Source: DATAOG01 sp963757395
Lineage (GTDB): Bacteria > Pseudomonadota > Alphaproteobacteria > Geminicoccales > Geminicoccaceae
Assembly: GCA_963757395.1 (NCBI GenBank)
Contig: CAVWRK010000005.1
Span: forward strand, 124,001 to 188,000
DNA length: 64,000 nucleotides
Reading direction: 5' to 3'
Shown here: one piece after another, positions 53,000 to 62,272 of the stretch
Layout: every line of letters starts with the position of its first letter
How positions within the stretch are numbered: position 1 is the stretch's first letter
Notes under the pieces: model-generated
Databases searched by the model: none
Seen by the model: the letters and a program-made list of their open reading frames with translations, nothing else
Told to the model about the DNA's origin: nothing
Program-made: the position numbers and the translations under genes

Positions 53000-53228
53000 A
53001 TGGCGGATGACGAGTTCGCGCCGGTGACGCCGGGCGAGATGCTGCGCGAGAATTCTGAAGGAGTACGCGCTGTCGCAGAAGCGGCTTGTCAGGGCGATCG
53101 GCATCTTGCCGAACCGGATCGCCGAGATCGTCAACGGCCGGCGGCGGATCAGCGCCGACACAGCACTCCGTCTCAGCCGGTACTTCGGCAAAACGGCCGA
53201 GCGCATCCGGGCGCATCGCGCCGCCTGA
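53000..53228 (+). pseudogene. HigA-like antitoxin remnant (frameshifted, short)
   Basis: MADDEFAPVTPGEMLRE is a typical HigA start. The frame then breaks near 53051, where GAGAATTCTG has one extra A. Corrected, it continues ILKEYALSQKRLVRAIGILP and NRIAEIVNGRRRISADTALR, the Xre-type helix-turn-helix, and LSRYFGKTAE. It ends soon after at RIRAHRAA, about 25 residues shorter than normal HigA proteins. No HigB toxin precedes it. Probably a non-functional relic. Confidence 0.7.
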
Positions 53229-53235
53229 CGCCGAC

Positions 53236-53646
53236 ATGGTCAAGGGCTTGTGGAACTACGCGATCAAGGTCGCGGACATCGAGCGCGCGGCCCGGTTCTA
53301 CGTCGACGTGCTCGGCGCCGAGGTGCGGCTGCGCGGCGAGGTTCTGGGCTCGGTCTACGCGCTCGTGCGCCTGGGCGACACGCGGGTCATCCTGTTCGAC
53401 AAGGCGCCCTATGAGGACCTGCTCGGCCGTGAGCTGCCGCTTGGCTTCCTGCACGACGTCTACGAGGTCGACGATTTCGACGCCCAGATCGCGCGTCTGC
53501 GCCAGGCCGGGGTCCAATTCCTGATGGAGCCCCAGGTGATCGAGGCCGCGTTCGGCACCCGGCGGATCGCGTTCTTCGAGACCCCGGAGGGCCTGCGCAC
53601 CGAGGTCATGGAAATCCTCGAGGAGGCTCTGGACGAGCAACGATGA
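53236..53646 (+). CDS. Glyoxalase/VOC-superfamily protein
   Basis: A 136-residue vicinal-oxygen-chelate protein: LWNYAIKVADIERAARFYVD with a beta-alpha-beta start, LGDTRVILFDKAPYEDLL in the centre, and GTRRIAFFETPEGLRTEVME with the C-terminal Glu metal ligand. Such proteins include glyoxalase I, dioxygenases and resistance proteins. Only some metal ligands are evident, so the reaction is open. The ATG at 53236 was chosen because the family begins there, 7 bases after the HigA-like stop. Confidence 0.85.
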   Translation: MVKGLWNYAIKVADIERAARFYVDVLGAEVRLRGEVLGSVYALVRLGDTRVILFDKAPYEDLLGRELPLGFLHDVYEVDDFDAQIARLRQAGVQFLMEPQVIEAAFGTRRIAFFETPEGLRTEVMEILEEALDEQR

Positions 53647-53774
53647 GGGGCCGCTCAAGCGCCGCTTGGAGTTGGGTCGCCACCCGCAGTTCCAGGAGAT
53701 CACCCACGCCGAGCCGCGCCCGGCCGTCTGGGACGCGCCTGCCCAGCGCTCGCCGACGTGGATTCCGGAACCGC

Positions 53775-54416
53775 CTACTTCGTCCCGTACAGCCGGTCGC
53801 CGGCATCGCCCAGGCCGGGTATGATGTAGCCGTGGTCGTTGAGCTTCTGGTCGATCGCGGCGGTGAAGATCGGCACGTCCGGATGCACGTCCTGGAACCG
53901 GGCGATGCCCTCGGGGGCCGCCAGCAGGCAGACGAACTTGATCTGCTGGGCGCCCTCCTCCTTGATCCGCGCGATCGCGGCGACCGCCGAGTTGCCGGTC
54001 GCGAGCATCGGATCGACCACGATCACCAGGCGCTCCTGCAGGTCCTCCGGCACCTTGAAGTAGTACTCGACCGCGGTCAGGCTCTCCGGGTCGCGATAGA
54101 TGCCGACATGGCCGACCCGGGCCGAGGGCACCAGGTCGAGCATGCCGTGGAGCAGGCCGTCGCCGGCGCGCAGGATCGAGACCATGCAGAGCTTCTTGCC
54201 GGCGAGCGTCGGCGCGATCATCTCGGCGAGCGGGGTGTCGATCGGGGTCGTGGTCAGCGGCAGGTCGCGGGTGACCTCGTAGGCGAGCAGTGTCGCGACC
54301 TCGCGCGACAGCTGGCGGAACTTGACCGTGGTGGTCTCGCGCCGGCGCATCAGGGTCAGCTTGTGCTGGACCAGGGGGTGCTCGACCACGGTGACGTTCG
54401 GGCGCTCGGTGCTCAT
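53775..54416 (-). CDS. upp: Uracil phosphoribosyltransferase
   Basis: A 213-residue salvage enzyme making UMP from uracil and PRPP. MSTERPNVTVVEHPLVQHKL is the family N-terminus, SILRAGDGLLHGMLDLVPSA follows, and the PRPP loop VIVVDPMLATGNSAVAAIAR is near residue 130. The C-terminal IDQKLNDHGYIIPGLGDAGD contains the uracil-binding region. The ATG at 54416 follows an AGGGAC box. In some alphaproteobacteria upp homologues travel with a Urc1-type GTP cyclohydrolase homologue; such a gene begins at 63.3 kb. Confidence 0.96.
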   Translation of the reverse strand: MSTERPNVTVVEHPLVQHKLTLMRRRETTTVKFRQLSREVATLLAYEVTRDLPLTTTPIDTPLAEMIAPTLAGKKLCMVSILRAGDGLLHGMLDLVPSARVGHVGIYRDPESLTAVEYYFKVPEDLQERLVIVVDPMLATGNSAVAAIARIKEEGAQQIKFVCLLAAPEGIARFQDVHPDVPIFTAAIDQKLNDHGYIIPGLGDAGDRLYGTK

Positions 54417-54517
54417 GACTGTCCCTCGCTGACCACGGCCGGCCGTCGGACCGGAGGCCGTGATCCTAGCAGACAAAGGTTGCGCCAACCATCGAGGCCC
54501 GGCGCCGGCACGGGCGA

Positions 54518-55841
54518 TCAGGCCCCGGGCTTCGGGCTCGGGAGCGGCGGGCTCGACCACGGCTGCGCGGCCAGGAACTCCAGGATCCTGGTCGCGAGCG
54601 CATCGAAATCCGGATTGAAGGTCAGCCGGCGCATCAGGTGCGCGGCCAGGTTGTCGGCGGTGATCTCGCCATAACGGATCTCCGAGTTCGCCGGCGTCTT
54701 GGCCGGGTCCTGGCAGATCAGCCAGTTCGGGGTGTCGGTCTGCCAGTAGTAGTGGGCGCAGTCGAGATAGTCGCCGGCGACGCCGTAGTGCGGATCGTCC
54801 GGCGCGATCGGCAGCGCCGGGTGCGGCGAGGTCGAGGACGCCCGGCCAGCTGTCGCTCGCGCGCGGCTCGACGAACCGGCAGTCGGTGACCGGCTCGGCG
54901 CCCGGGGCGTACCAGACCAGGACGCGCGGCCCGATCAGCCGGCGGCAGAACCAGCGCCGCGCGGCGGTCACGTCGACCGTGACGTCGTCGGCGCTGAGCG
55001 CCAGGAACACCGGCAGCGCCAGCAGCCGCTGGCGCTCGTCGAGCCGGTCGATCAGGTCGCTCAGCTGGACCTCGGCGTTGCGCGCGATCGACCGATAGCG
55101 GACCGGGTCGTCGTCGGGCAGCAGCTCGGCAAAGCCATCGGCGGCCCCGGGCGCGCCATAGCCGAGGTAGCTGCGCGCGAGCGCCTCGAGGCCGCCCGGG
55201 CTGGCGAGCGCCGGCGCCAGCAGCACGAGGCCGCCGAGCGCCGGACCATCGCCCGGCGACTCGCCCTCCACCTGCCCTTGCGCATAGTCGAGGGCAAGCG
55301 TGGCGCCGGCGCCGAAGCCGACCAGATAGAGCCGCTCCGCCTGGCCCGCGAAGCTCGCCACGCCCCGCCGCGTCGCCTCGGCCCAGGCCGGGTAGCCGAC
55401 CCCGAGCAGATCGCCCGGCACCGTGCCGTGGCCGGGCAGGAGGATCGCGCGCACCAGGTAGCAGGCGGCCGCGAACCGCTCGCCGAGGTCGCGCATCTCG
55501 TAAGGGGTGTCGCCGAGGCCGTGGATCAGCAGCACCGCGCGCGGGTAGCGCCCGTGCGGCGCATGCCGGCAGCGGGCGGCCTCCGGCCGCAGCTCGAACG
55601 GCGCCCGCTCCTCGACCACCTCCGGCGCCAGCGGCTTGCCGATCGCGGCATTGGCGGCGGCGATCGGCGCCTTGGCCTGGTCGATGTAGGCGGCGAAGTC
55701 GGCCTCCGGCAGCGGCGTCTCGAGGCCGGATGGCGCATGGCGCGGTTCGAGCTTGCCCTCGGCGGCGCAGGCCGCGAGCAGCAACGCCAAGCCGGCCGCC
55801 GGCAGGGCGCCGCGGACGGCAGTCCACGTCGGCTCTCGCAT
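54518..55841 (-). pseudogene. Alpha/beta-hydrolase lipoprotein lacking the catalytic serine (one frameshift)
   Basis: A predicted lipoprotein (ALLLAACAAE lipobox) with an alpha/beta-hydrolase body of about 440 residues. The oxyanion-type HGLGDTPYEMRDLGERFAAA is present. The nucleophile elbow reads LYLVGFGAGATLALDYAQG, where relatives have Ser at the third position of G-F-S-x-G; here it is GGC (Gly), one base from AGC. The frame also breaks near 54830, and an extra base there restores a convincing C-terminus (PHYGVAGDYLDCAHYYW) ending at 54518. It may be a non-catalytic member or a decayed esterase. Confidence 0.75.
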
Positions 55842-56038
55842 CACGCGCGGCACTGTAACCCAGTCGGACAGCCGCGCAACCGCCTCGCACGCCCCCGGCC
55901 GGCTCCGCTTTACCGACTGTCAAGACCTCTCAGGCACCCTCGGCGATCCGAAGGCGGCATGGGGCCGTTGTGCGGCCGCGCTCACCGCCGGGCGCAGAAC
56001 CGGCAGTCGATCAAAAAGCCGGACTCATCCGACCTTTC

Positions 56039-56054
56039 TGTGAACTGGTTCACA
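56039..56054. promoter_or_regulatory. Perfect CRP-type binding site
   Basis: TGTGAACTGGTTCACA is a perfect palindrome with 7-bp arms and matches the CRP consensus TGTGA-N6-TCACA exactly. Its centre is about 67 bases ahead of the ATG of the unknown gene at 56114, inside a 272-base divergent spacer (55842-56113) that holds no gene. A CRP-family activator is the obvious candidate. Confidence 0.7.
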
Positions 56055-56113
56055 TTCACCAGGCGCGACGCGCCTATCATCACTCTGGCACACGGGTGTC
56101 TTGGGAAGCGCAA

Positions 56114-56512
56114 ATGGACGAGGAATCCGCCATGACAATGCGCATGGGAGACAGAGTCATCGACGTTTTGGAGCAGGCCGGCAAGCGCTACCTCGGCGCG
56201 ATCAATTCACGAGCCTACTCCCTGCTCCTCCTCCAGATCGGCGGCACCGACGCGCTGCGCGCCTACAGTGCCAGCGAAGCCTACTGGAGACACGTGCAGG
56301 CCGTGCTCGACACGTTCTTCACCTCGGCCCAGCGTGCCGAGATCTGCGACCGATTGATCAATCGGTTGGAGCTCCAGGCGCGCCCGGAGTTCCGCGACTT
56401 CCTCAGCCATGCGCTGGCCGAGCGGCGCCTGCAGGAGCTGATCGCGGCGGCGGTGGTGGCGAGTTCGGCGAGGGGTCGCCCGCCATTGGCCGCGGTCAGG
56501 CGCGGCCACTAG
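56114..56512 (+). CDS. Unknown small helical protein
   Basis: About 132 residues, almost all helical: MRMGDRVIDVLEQAGKRYLG, LRAYSASEAYWRHVQAVLDT and RLELQARPEFRDFLSHALAE. No membrane segment, signal or motif is visible and I do not recognise a family. ATG at 56114 is used; ATGs at residues 7 and 9 are alternatives. The perfect CRP-type palindrome 60 bases upstream suggests regulated expression. It is the most clearly regulated unknown gene in the window. Confidence 0.65.
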   Translation: MDEESAMTMRMGDRVIDVLEQAGKRYLGAINSRAYSLLLLQIGGTDALRAYSASEAYWRHVQAVLDTFFTSAQRAEICDRLINRLELQARPEFRDFLSHALAERRLQELIAAAVVASSARGRPPLAAVRRGH

Positions 56513-56672
56513 CAAGGACCCGGCGGCCAGATCAGGGAACCCTGGCCGTCCCTGCACGGAGATCAGCGCTCGTCGGCGGCGCGCCGCGGTGCTGAGCGCG
56601 CTTGCTCTGACCTTTGCTTTCTGGCAACGAGCCCGGTAGATGATGCCCGCCAGCTGCCGGACCCGGAGAGCC

Positions 56673-57740
56673 ATGCCGACCATCGCGAGCGACACCTTGC
56701 ACGCCCTGATCCGCGCCGTCTGCGCGGCCGGCGGCAGCGCCGAGCGGGAGGCAGGCCTGGTCGCCGACCAGCTGGTCGAGGCCAATCTGGCCGGCCACGA
56801 TTCCCACGGCGTCGGTCTTTTGCCGTTCTACGTGCAGTCGCTCGACAACGGTGCCCTGGTGCCGAACCGGCACGCTCTGCCCGCGCGCGAGCAGGGTGCC
56901 GTGCTGGTGGTCGAGGGCCAGCGCGGCTACGGCCAGGTGATCGGCCACGAGGCGATGACCCTCGGCATGGCGCGCGCCCGCGACCAGGGGGTCGCCCTGC
57001 TCGCGATCCGCAACAGCTTCCACCTCGGGCGGATCGGCCATTGGGCCGAGCAGTGCGCCAAGGGCGGCTTCGCCTCGATCCACTTCGTCAACGGCATCGA
57101 TCACCCGCCGATCCAGGCGCCGTTCGGCAGTGCCGAGGCGCGGCTCAGCACCAATCCCTTCTGCGCCGCGCTGCCGGGGCCGGAGGGCGCGATGGTGGTG
57201 CTCGACATGGCGACCAGCAAGATCGCGCTCGGCAAGGCGCGGGTCGCGACCAACCGCGGCGTGCCGGCGCCAGAGGGCAGCCTGCAGGATGCCGAGGGCC
57301 GGCCGACCCGGGACGCCGCGGTCATGTTCCAGGAGCCGCAAGGAGCCCTGGTCGCGATGGGCGAGCACAAGGGCTCCGGCCTCGCGATCCTGTGCGAGCT
57401 GCTGGCAGGCGCTTTGACCGGCGGCCGGACGATCCTGCCCGAGCATCCGATGCAGGGCGGCAGCGTCAACAACATGCTCTCGGTGATCATCGATCCGGAC
57501 GCGCTCGGCGGCCGCGAGCAGCTCTGGCGCGAGGGCGGCGCGCTGATCGCCTATCTCAAGTCGGCCCGGCCGCTCGCCGGCGTCGCCGAGGTCCTGGTGC
57601 CGGGCGAGCCCGAGCAGCGCCGGCGGCGGCAGCGCCTGGCCGAAGGCGTCGAGATCGACGAGCGCAGCTGGGCCGACATCCTGGCGGCGGCCAGCGCCGC
57701 GGGCGTGGCGCACGCCGAGGTCGACGCCCTGCTTGGGTAG
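56673..57740 (+). CDS. Malate/L-lactate dehydrogenase-type (Ldh2 family) oxidoreductase
   Basis: A 355-residue NAD(P)-dependent dehydrogenase of the malate/L-lactate/ureidoglycolate family (a non-Rossmann fold). ANLAGHDSHGVGLLPFYVQS contains the conserved His-Ser-His-Gly, FHLGRIGHWAEQCAKGGF follows, and MVVLDMATSKIALGKARVA with GEHKGSGLAILCELLAGALT lies near the cofactor site. Substrates in the family are 2-hydroxy acids or keto-sugar acids. The ATG at 56673 fits the family N-terminus better than one 33 bases upstream. An LhgO-like gene follows after 32 bases, so the two form an operon. Confidence 0.88.
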   Translation: MPTIASDTLHALIRAVCAAGGSAEREAGLVADQLVEANLAGHDSHGVGLLPFYVQSLDNGALVPNRHALPAREQGAVLVVEGQRGYGQVIGHEAMTLGMARARDQGVALLAIRNSFHLGRIGHWAEQCAKGGFASIHFVNGIDHPPIQAPFGSAEARLSTNPFCAALPGPEGAMVVLDMATSKIALGKARVATNRGVPAPEGSLQDAEGRPTRDAAVMFQEPQGALVAMGEHKGSGLAILCELLAGALTGGRTILPEHPMQGGSVNNMLSVIIDPDALGGREQLWREGGALIAYLKSARPLAGVAEVLVPGEPEQRRRRQRLAEGVEIDERSWADILAAASAAGVAHAEVDALLG

Positions 57741-57772
57741 AGGCCGGACAGAGCCACCAGGGGACTGAAGGC

Positions 57773-58894
57773 ATGGAACGGGTCGACTGCGTGGTGATCG
57801 GAGCCGGCGTCGTGGGCCTCGCCATGGCGCGCCAGCTGGCGCAGGCCGGGCGCGAGGTGATCGTGCTCGAGGCCCAGAGCATGATCGGCACCGAGACCAG
57901 CTCGCGCAACAGCGAGGTGATCCACGCCGGCATCTACTACCCGACCGGCTCGCTCAAGGCCACGAGCTGCGTCGCCGGCAAGCACAGGCTCTACCCCTAC
58001 TGCGCCGAGCATGGGGTCCCGCACCGGCGCTGCGGCAAGCTGATCGTCGCCACGACCGCGGCCCAGAAAGCGACCCTCGAGCAGATCCGCGCCAAGGCCG
58101 CGGCCAATGGCGTGACCGATCTCGAATGGCTGGAGCCGGCCGCGGTCAGGGAGCTCGAGCCCGAGGTGTTCTGCATCGCGGCCCTGCTCTCGCCGTCGAC
58201 CGGGATCATCGACAGCCACCGCCTGATGCTCGCCTACCAGGGCGACGCCGAGGACCAGGGCGCCATGCTCGCGTTCTGCGCACCGGTCGAGCGCGGCCGG
58301 GTCGCCGAGGACGGCATCGAGCTCGAGGTCGGCGGCGACCAGCCGATGACCCTCAAGGCGCGGATCGTGGTCAACAGCGCCGGCCTGCACGCGCCCGACC
58401 TCGCCGCCCGCTTCGAAGGCCTCCGTCGCGACCTGCTGCCGAGCGCGCACTACTGCAAGGGCAACTACTTCACGCTCGCCGGCGCCCGGCCGTTTTCCCA
58501 CCTGGTCTATCCGGTGCCGGAGCAGGCCGGGCTCGGGGTCCACGTCACCCTCGATCTCGGCGGCCAGGTGCGCTTCGGGCCGGACGTCGAGTGGGTCGAC
58601 GGCATCGACTACGACGTCGATCCCAGGCGCGCCGACGTGTTCTACGCCGCGATCCGGACCTACTGGCCGGGGCTCAAGGACGGCGCGCTGGAGCCCGGCT
58701 ACGCCGGCATGCGGGCGAAGCTCGGGCCCAAGGGCAGCCCGGCCGCGGACTTCGTGATCCAGGGCCCGCGCGAGCATGGCGTGCCGGGCCTGGTCAACCT
58801 GTTCGGGATCGAGAGCCCGGGCCTGACCGCGTCGCTGGCGCTCGCCGAAGAGGTCGAAAAGGCCCTGGCGCAGGCCCTCAGCAAGGCGGCCTGA
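57773..58894 (+). CDS. FAD-dependent 2-hydroxy-acid oxidoreductase, LhgO-like
   Basis: A 373-residue flavoprotein of the glycerol-3-phosphate dehydrogenase/L-2-hydroxyglutarate oxidase group. VDCVVIGAGVVGLAMARQLA gives the FAD-binding GxGxxG, TETSSRNSEVIHAGIYYPTG is the hallmark second segment of LhgO-type enzymes, and CKGNYFTLAGARPFSHLVYP follows. It probably oxidises a 2-hydroxy acid, passing electrons to the membrane or oxygen. It is preceded by the Ldh2-type dehydrogenase gene and followed by a strong hairpin. Confidence 0.88.
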   Translation: MERVDCVVIGAGVVGLAMARQLAQAGREVIVLEAQSMIGTETSSRNSEVIHAGIYYPTGSLKATSCVAGKHRLYPYCAEHGVPHRRCGKLIVATTAAQKATLEQIRAKAAANGVTDLEWLEPAAVRELEPEVFCIAALLSPSTGIIDSHRLMLAYQGDAEDQGAMLAFCAPVERGRVAEDGIELEVGGDQPMTLKARIVVNSAGLHAPDLAARFEGLRRDLLPSAHYCKGNYFTLAGARPFSHLVYPVPEQAGLGVHVTLDLGGQVRFGPDVEWVDGIDYDVDPRRADVFYAAIRTYWPGLKDGALEPGYAGMRAKLGPKGSPAADFVIQGPREHGVPGLVNLFGIESPGLTASLALAEEVEKALAQALSKAA

Positions 58895-58917
58895 CAGGGG
58901 CCGCGAACGCGGCTCCC

Positions 58918-58940
58918 GGGGGGCCGCTGAGCGGCCCCCC
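58918..58940 (+). terminator. Strong GC-rich hairpin
   Basis: GGGGGGCCGC, loop TGA, then GCGGCCCCCC: a perfect 10-bp stem starting 24 bases after the LhgO-like stop. It lacks a T-run, so it may stop transcription only partly or protect the mRNA 3' end. It separates the two-gene operon from the KDG kinase gene. Confidence 0.65.
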
Positions 58941-59015
58941 AACCTCGGGCTTGATCCGGCGATCGCGAAGCGCCGATAAGAGGAGCGTGGTCGGGAGGCG
59001 GCGGAGGCGGCACGA

Positions 59016-59960
59016 GTGACCAGCGACGCGCTTCGAGTCGCCAGCATCGGCGAATGCATGATCGAGCTGCGCCATCGCAGCCGGACCGAGCTCCAGCTCG
59101 CGTTCGGCGGCGACACGCTCAACTTCGCGGTCTATCTGGCGCGCCTGACCCGCGAGCAAGGCGCCCGGGTCGACTACGTCAGCGCCCTCGGCGACGATCC
59201 CTACAGCGACGCCATGCTCGCGATGTGGCAGGCGGAGGCGGTGAGCACGGAGCTGGTCGCCCGCCTCCCGGGACGGCTGCCCGGCCTCTACACGATCCGG
59301 ACCGATGCCAGGGGCGAGCGCAGCTTCACCTACTGGCGCGGGGCCTCGGCGGCGCGCGCGATGCTCGAGGACGGCCGGGCGGAGCGCCTGCAGACCGAGC
59401 TCGCGGGCTACGACCTGCTCTATCTCTCGGGCGTCACGCTCTCGATCCTGGACCGCGACCAGCGCCGGGCGCTGATAGCGATCGCCGATGCGGTCCGCGA
59501 TCGCGGCGGCCGGGTCGCCTTCGACAGCAACTACCGGCCGATCGGCTGGCCGGACGCCGCCAGCGCCCGGGCCACGTTCGACGAGATGCTGACCCGGGCC
59601 GACATCGCGCTGCCGACCCTCGACGACGACCAGCTGCTGTTCGAGGTCGCCGACGCCGGCCAGTCGGCCGACCGACTGCACCATCTCGGGGTCGCCGAGG
59701 TCGCGGTCAAGCGCGGCGCCGCCGGCTGCTTCCTGTCCTCGGCGGCGTTCACCGGCGAGGTGCCGTCGATCCCGGTCGCCGAGGTGGTCGACAGCACCGC
59801 CGCCGGCGACAGCTTCAATGCCGGCTACCTCGCCGCCCGCCTGTCCGGGGCCGAGCCCGAGGCCGCCGCCCGGCTCGGCTGCGCGCTCGCCGCCCGGGTG
59901 ATCGCCCACCCGGGCGCGATCATTCCCGCCTGGGCGATGGCGGACCTGCGGACGCCCTGA
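59016..59960 (+). CDS. kdgK: 2-keto-3-deoxygluconate kinase-like PfkB sugar kinase
   Basis: A 314-residue PfkB-family kinase. VASIGECMIELRHRSRTELQ begins the sugar site, LAFGGDTLNFAVYLARL follows, YTIRTDARGERSFTYWRGAS contains KDG-kinase-type contacts, and the catalytic loop VVDSTAAGDSFNAGYLAARL holds the base Asp. It phosphorylates 2-keto-3-deoxygluconate or a close relative at O6 in sugar-acid breakdown. The start is GTG at 59016, after a GAGG run. It converges with a peptide-type binding-protein gene. Confidence 0.88.
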   Translation: MTSDALRVASIGECMIELRHRSRTELQLAFGGDTLNFAVYLARLTREQGARVDYVSALGDDPYSDAMLAMWQAEAVSTELVARLPGRLPGLYTIRTDARGERSFTYWRGASAARAMLEDGRAERLQTELAGYDLLYLSGVTLSILDRDQRRALIAIADAVRDRGGRVAFDSNYRPIGWPDAASARATFDEMLTRADIALPTLDDDQLLFEVADAGQSADRLHHLGVAEVAVKRGAAGCFLSSAAFTGEVPSIPVAEVVDSTAAGDSFNAGYLAARLSGAEPEAAARLGCALAARVIAHPGAIIPAWAMADLRTP

Positions 59961-60041
59961 CAGCTCCGGCCGGGGTTACACGGTTACGCGCGCAGCCAAG
60001 CCCCCTGCCAACCTCGGCCCGGCGCCGGCCGGCACCCGCCC

Positions 60042-61631
60042 TCAGCTCTTGGTGACCTCGCGGTAGAACACCAGATCGAAGCTCGGGCCCGAGATGAAGT
60101 TCTTGACGTTGGCACGCAGCGCCGACTGCTCGACGCCCTGGAACATGAACACGTAGGGCGAATCCTGCTGCACGTTGCGCTGCAGGGTCAGGTACATCTC
60201 CTTGCGCTTCTCGGGATCGAGCTCCTGGCGGGCGGCCGCGACCAGCGCCGTGTTCTCGGGCGTCTCCCAGGCGCCGCGCCAGGCGATCACGCCGGTGAGC
60301 TTGGCCTCGTCCCGGTTGTCCGGGTTCGAGGCGAAGGCATCGGCGTTGGAGTTCGGGTCGAGGTAGTCCGGGCTCCAGTGGCTCAGGATCATCTGCTGCT
60401 GGCGCGCCCGGTGCTTGGCGTAGACTGCCTTCTTCTCGGCCTGGAGGATCGAGATCTTGATCCCGGCCGCTCCCATGGTCGCCTGGATCGCCTGCGCCAT
60501 GTCGATGTAGGGCGAGCTGTTGAAGGCATCGAGCTTGACGTCGAAGCCGTCCGGGTAGCCGGCCTCGGCGAGCAGCGTCTTGGCCTTGGCGACGTCCAGC
60601 GCGAACGGGTTGTCGGTCAGCGAGGCGTAGAAGCCCGAGGGCCAGAACGACTGGTGGACCAGGAACTGGCCGCGCAGGAAGGTATTGACCATGCCCTGAT
60701 AGTCGACCAGGTAGCGGAGCGCCTCGCGGACCTTGGGCTTGGACAGGATCGGGTCGCGCATGTTGACCTGCAGATAGATCGAGAGCGCCTTCGGATCGGT
60801 CTGGATGACGACGTCCGGATTGCCCTCGAGGCCGGCGATCTGGTCGGCGCTCAGGTTGCGCGCGATGTCGACGTCGCCCTTCTCGATCAGCAGACGCTGC
60901 GCGCCGGGCTCGGGCACGTGGCGCAGGATCACCCGCTCGACCCCGGGCGGGCCGTAGCGGGAGGTCGAGGTGGCCTCGAGGATCACGCTCTCGTCGGGCT
61001 TCCAGCTCTTGAGCGCGAACGGCCCGGAGCCCGCCGAGTTGGTCTTCAGCCACTCGTAGCCGAAATCGCCCGCGGCCTCGTGGGCCAGCGCCACCTGCTT
61101 GTCGACCACCGAGCCGACGCCCGCCGACAGGCAGTTGAGCACCAGCGTCGGCGCCAGGTTCTCCGGGATCTTGAGCTCGACCGTCATCGGGTCCTGCGCG
61201 GTCACCATCTGGTCGACGTTGTCCGGTGTCCAGCCCAGCTGGCTGAGGATGAAGGTCGGGGTCTTGTTGAGCTTGATCACGCGCGCGAGCGAGAACACCA
61301 CGTCGTCGGCGGTGATCGCGTTGCCCGAATGGAAGGTCAGGCCGGGCCGCAGGTGCAAGATGATGGTGTGGCCGTCATCGGCGACGTCCCAGCTCTCGGC
61401 GACTCCGCCGCTCAGCTCCTCCTGGCCGGGCTCGTGCACGGTGATCCGGTCGTAGACGTTGGCGTTGACCTCGCCGCCGACCAGCTCGAAGGTCTCGGCC
61501 GGATCGAGCGAGATGATGTCGTCGATGTTCATCGCGATCACCAGCGTCGACGCCGGCGTCTCGGCCTGCGCGACCGGAGGCGCCAGCGCCGCCGCGGCCA
61601 CGACGGCCAGCGTGCCAAGCCATTTCTTCAT
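60042..61631 (-). CDS. ABC transporter substrate-binding protein, peptide/opine family 5
   Basis: A 529-residue periplasmic protein with a signal peptide (KKWLGTLAVVAAAALAPPVA, cleavage after AQA). The SBP_bac_5 pattern is clear: PAETFELVGGEVNANVYDRI, GLTFHSGNAITADDVVFSLA (about 95) and NLSADQIAGLEGNPDVVIQT. It binds peptides, nickel chelates, opines or oligosaccharides. No permease or ATPase gene adjoins, so the rest of the importer is elsewhere or beyond the minus-strand region. The ATG at 61631 follows GGGAGAGG and begins the signal peptide. Confidence 0.9.
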   Translation of the reverse strand: MKKWLGTLAVVAAAALAPPVAQAETPASTLVIAMNIDDIISLDPAETFELVGGEVNANVYDRITVHEPGQEELSGGVAESWDVADDGHTIILHLRPGLTFHSGNAITADDVVFSLARVIKLNKTPTFILSQLGWTPDNVDQMVTAQDPMTVELKIPENLAPTLVLNCLSAGVGSVVDKQVALAHEAAGDFGYEWLKTNSAGSGPFALKSWKPDESVILEATSTSRYGPPGVERVILRHVPEPGAQRLLIEKGDVDIARNLSADQIAGLEGNPDVVIQTDPKALSIYLQVNMRDPILSKPKVREALRYLVDYQGMVNTFLRGQFLVHQSFWPSGFYASLTDNPFALDVAKAKTLLAEAGYPDGFDVKLDAFNSSPYIDMAQAIQATMGAAGIKISILQAEKKAVYAKHRARQQQMILSHWSPDYLDPNSNADAFASNPDNRDEAKLTGVIAWRGAWETPENTALVAAARQELDPEKRKEMYLTLQRNVQQDSPYVFMFQGVEQSALRANVKNFISGPSFDLVFYREVTKS

Positions 61632-61726
61632 TATCCCTCTCCCGACCAACATGCCTGCAAATCATTTCACATGGCCGACGACCGTTCGTCAACGGCGCTC
61701 AGGTCCGGCCGCCATCCCTTACCCGG

Positions 61727-62251
61727 TCACGGGGCGGCGACATGCTGGTTGCGGGTGAGCCGGTGGAACGCAACCTCGGTGCCATAATAGCGCGCCGGGC
61801 CTTCGTGGCTGAAGCCGAGCTTCTCGAGCACCCGGCGCGAGGCGAGGTTGTCGGGATGGGTGACCGCGACGATCGGGTCGAGCCCGAGCTGCCGGAAGCC
61901 GTAGTCCAGGACGGCCCTCGCCGCCTCGGTCGCGATCCCCTGGCCCCAGGCCGCCCGCGCGTAGCGATAGCCGAGCTCGATCAGGCCGGAGTCCTCGAGC
62001 GGGAACACCCCGCACCAGCCGAGGAAGCCCGGCTGCTGCCGCCACTCGACGACCCGGAGGCTGGCCCGCGCGGGCGGCGTCGCGATCCGGTGCAGCAGCT
62101 CGGCGCGGTGGGTCGCGGCGTCCGGGACGCCATGGACGAAGATGTAGCGGTGGACCTCCGGATCGAGGTCCATCGCGAGGTTCGCCTCGAGGTCGTCCAC
62201 CGTCCGCGGCCGCAGCCGCAGCCGCGCGGTCAGCAGCTCCGGCAGCCTCAC
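61727..62251 (-). CDS. GNAT acetyltransferase, RimJ/RimL type
   Basis: A 174-residue N-acetyltransferase. LLTARLRLRPRTVDDLEANL is the RimJ-like start, GLIELGYRYARAAWGQGIAT contains the acetyl-CoA loop (Q-x-x-G-x-G/A variant) and VTHPDNLASRRVLEKLGFSH is the C-terminal motif. Substrates range from ribosomal protein N-termini to small amines. The start is GTG at 62251, 21 bases after the FAH-family gene stop, so the two are probably co-transcribed. Confidence 0.88.
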   Translation of the reverse strand: MRLPELLTARLRLRPRTVDDLEANLAMDLDPEVHRYIFVHGVPDAATHRAELLHRIATPPARASLRVVEWRQQPGFLGWCGVFPLEDSGLIELGYRYARAAWGQGIATEAARAVLDYGFRQLGLDPIVAVTHPDNLASRRVLEKLGFSHEGPARYYGTEVAFHRLTRNQHVAAP

Positions 62252-62272
62252 GGCATTGCGCGCGGGGCCGGC

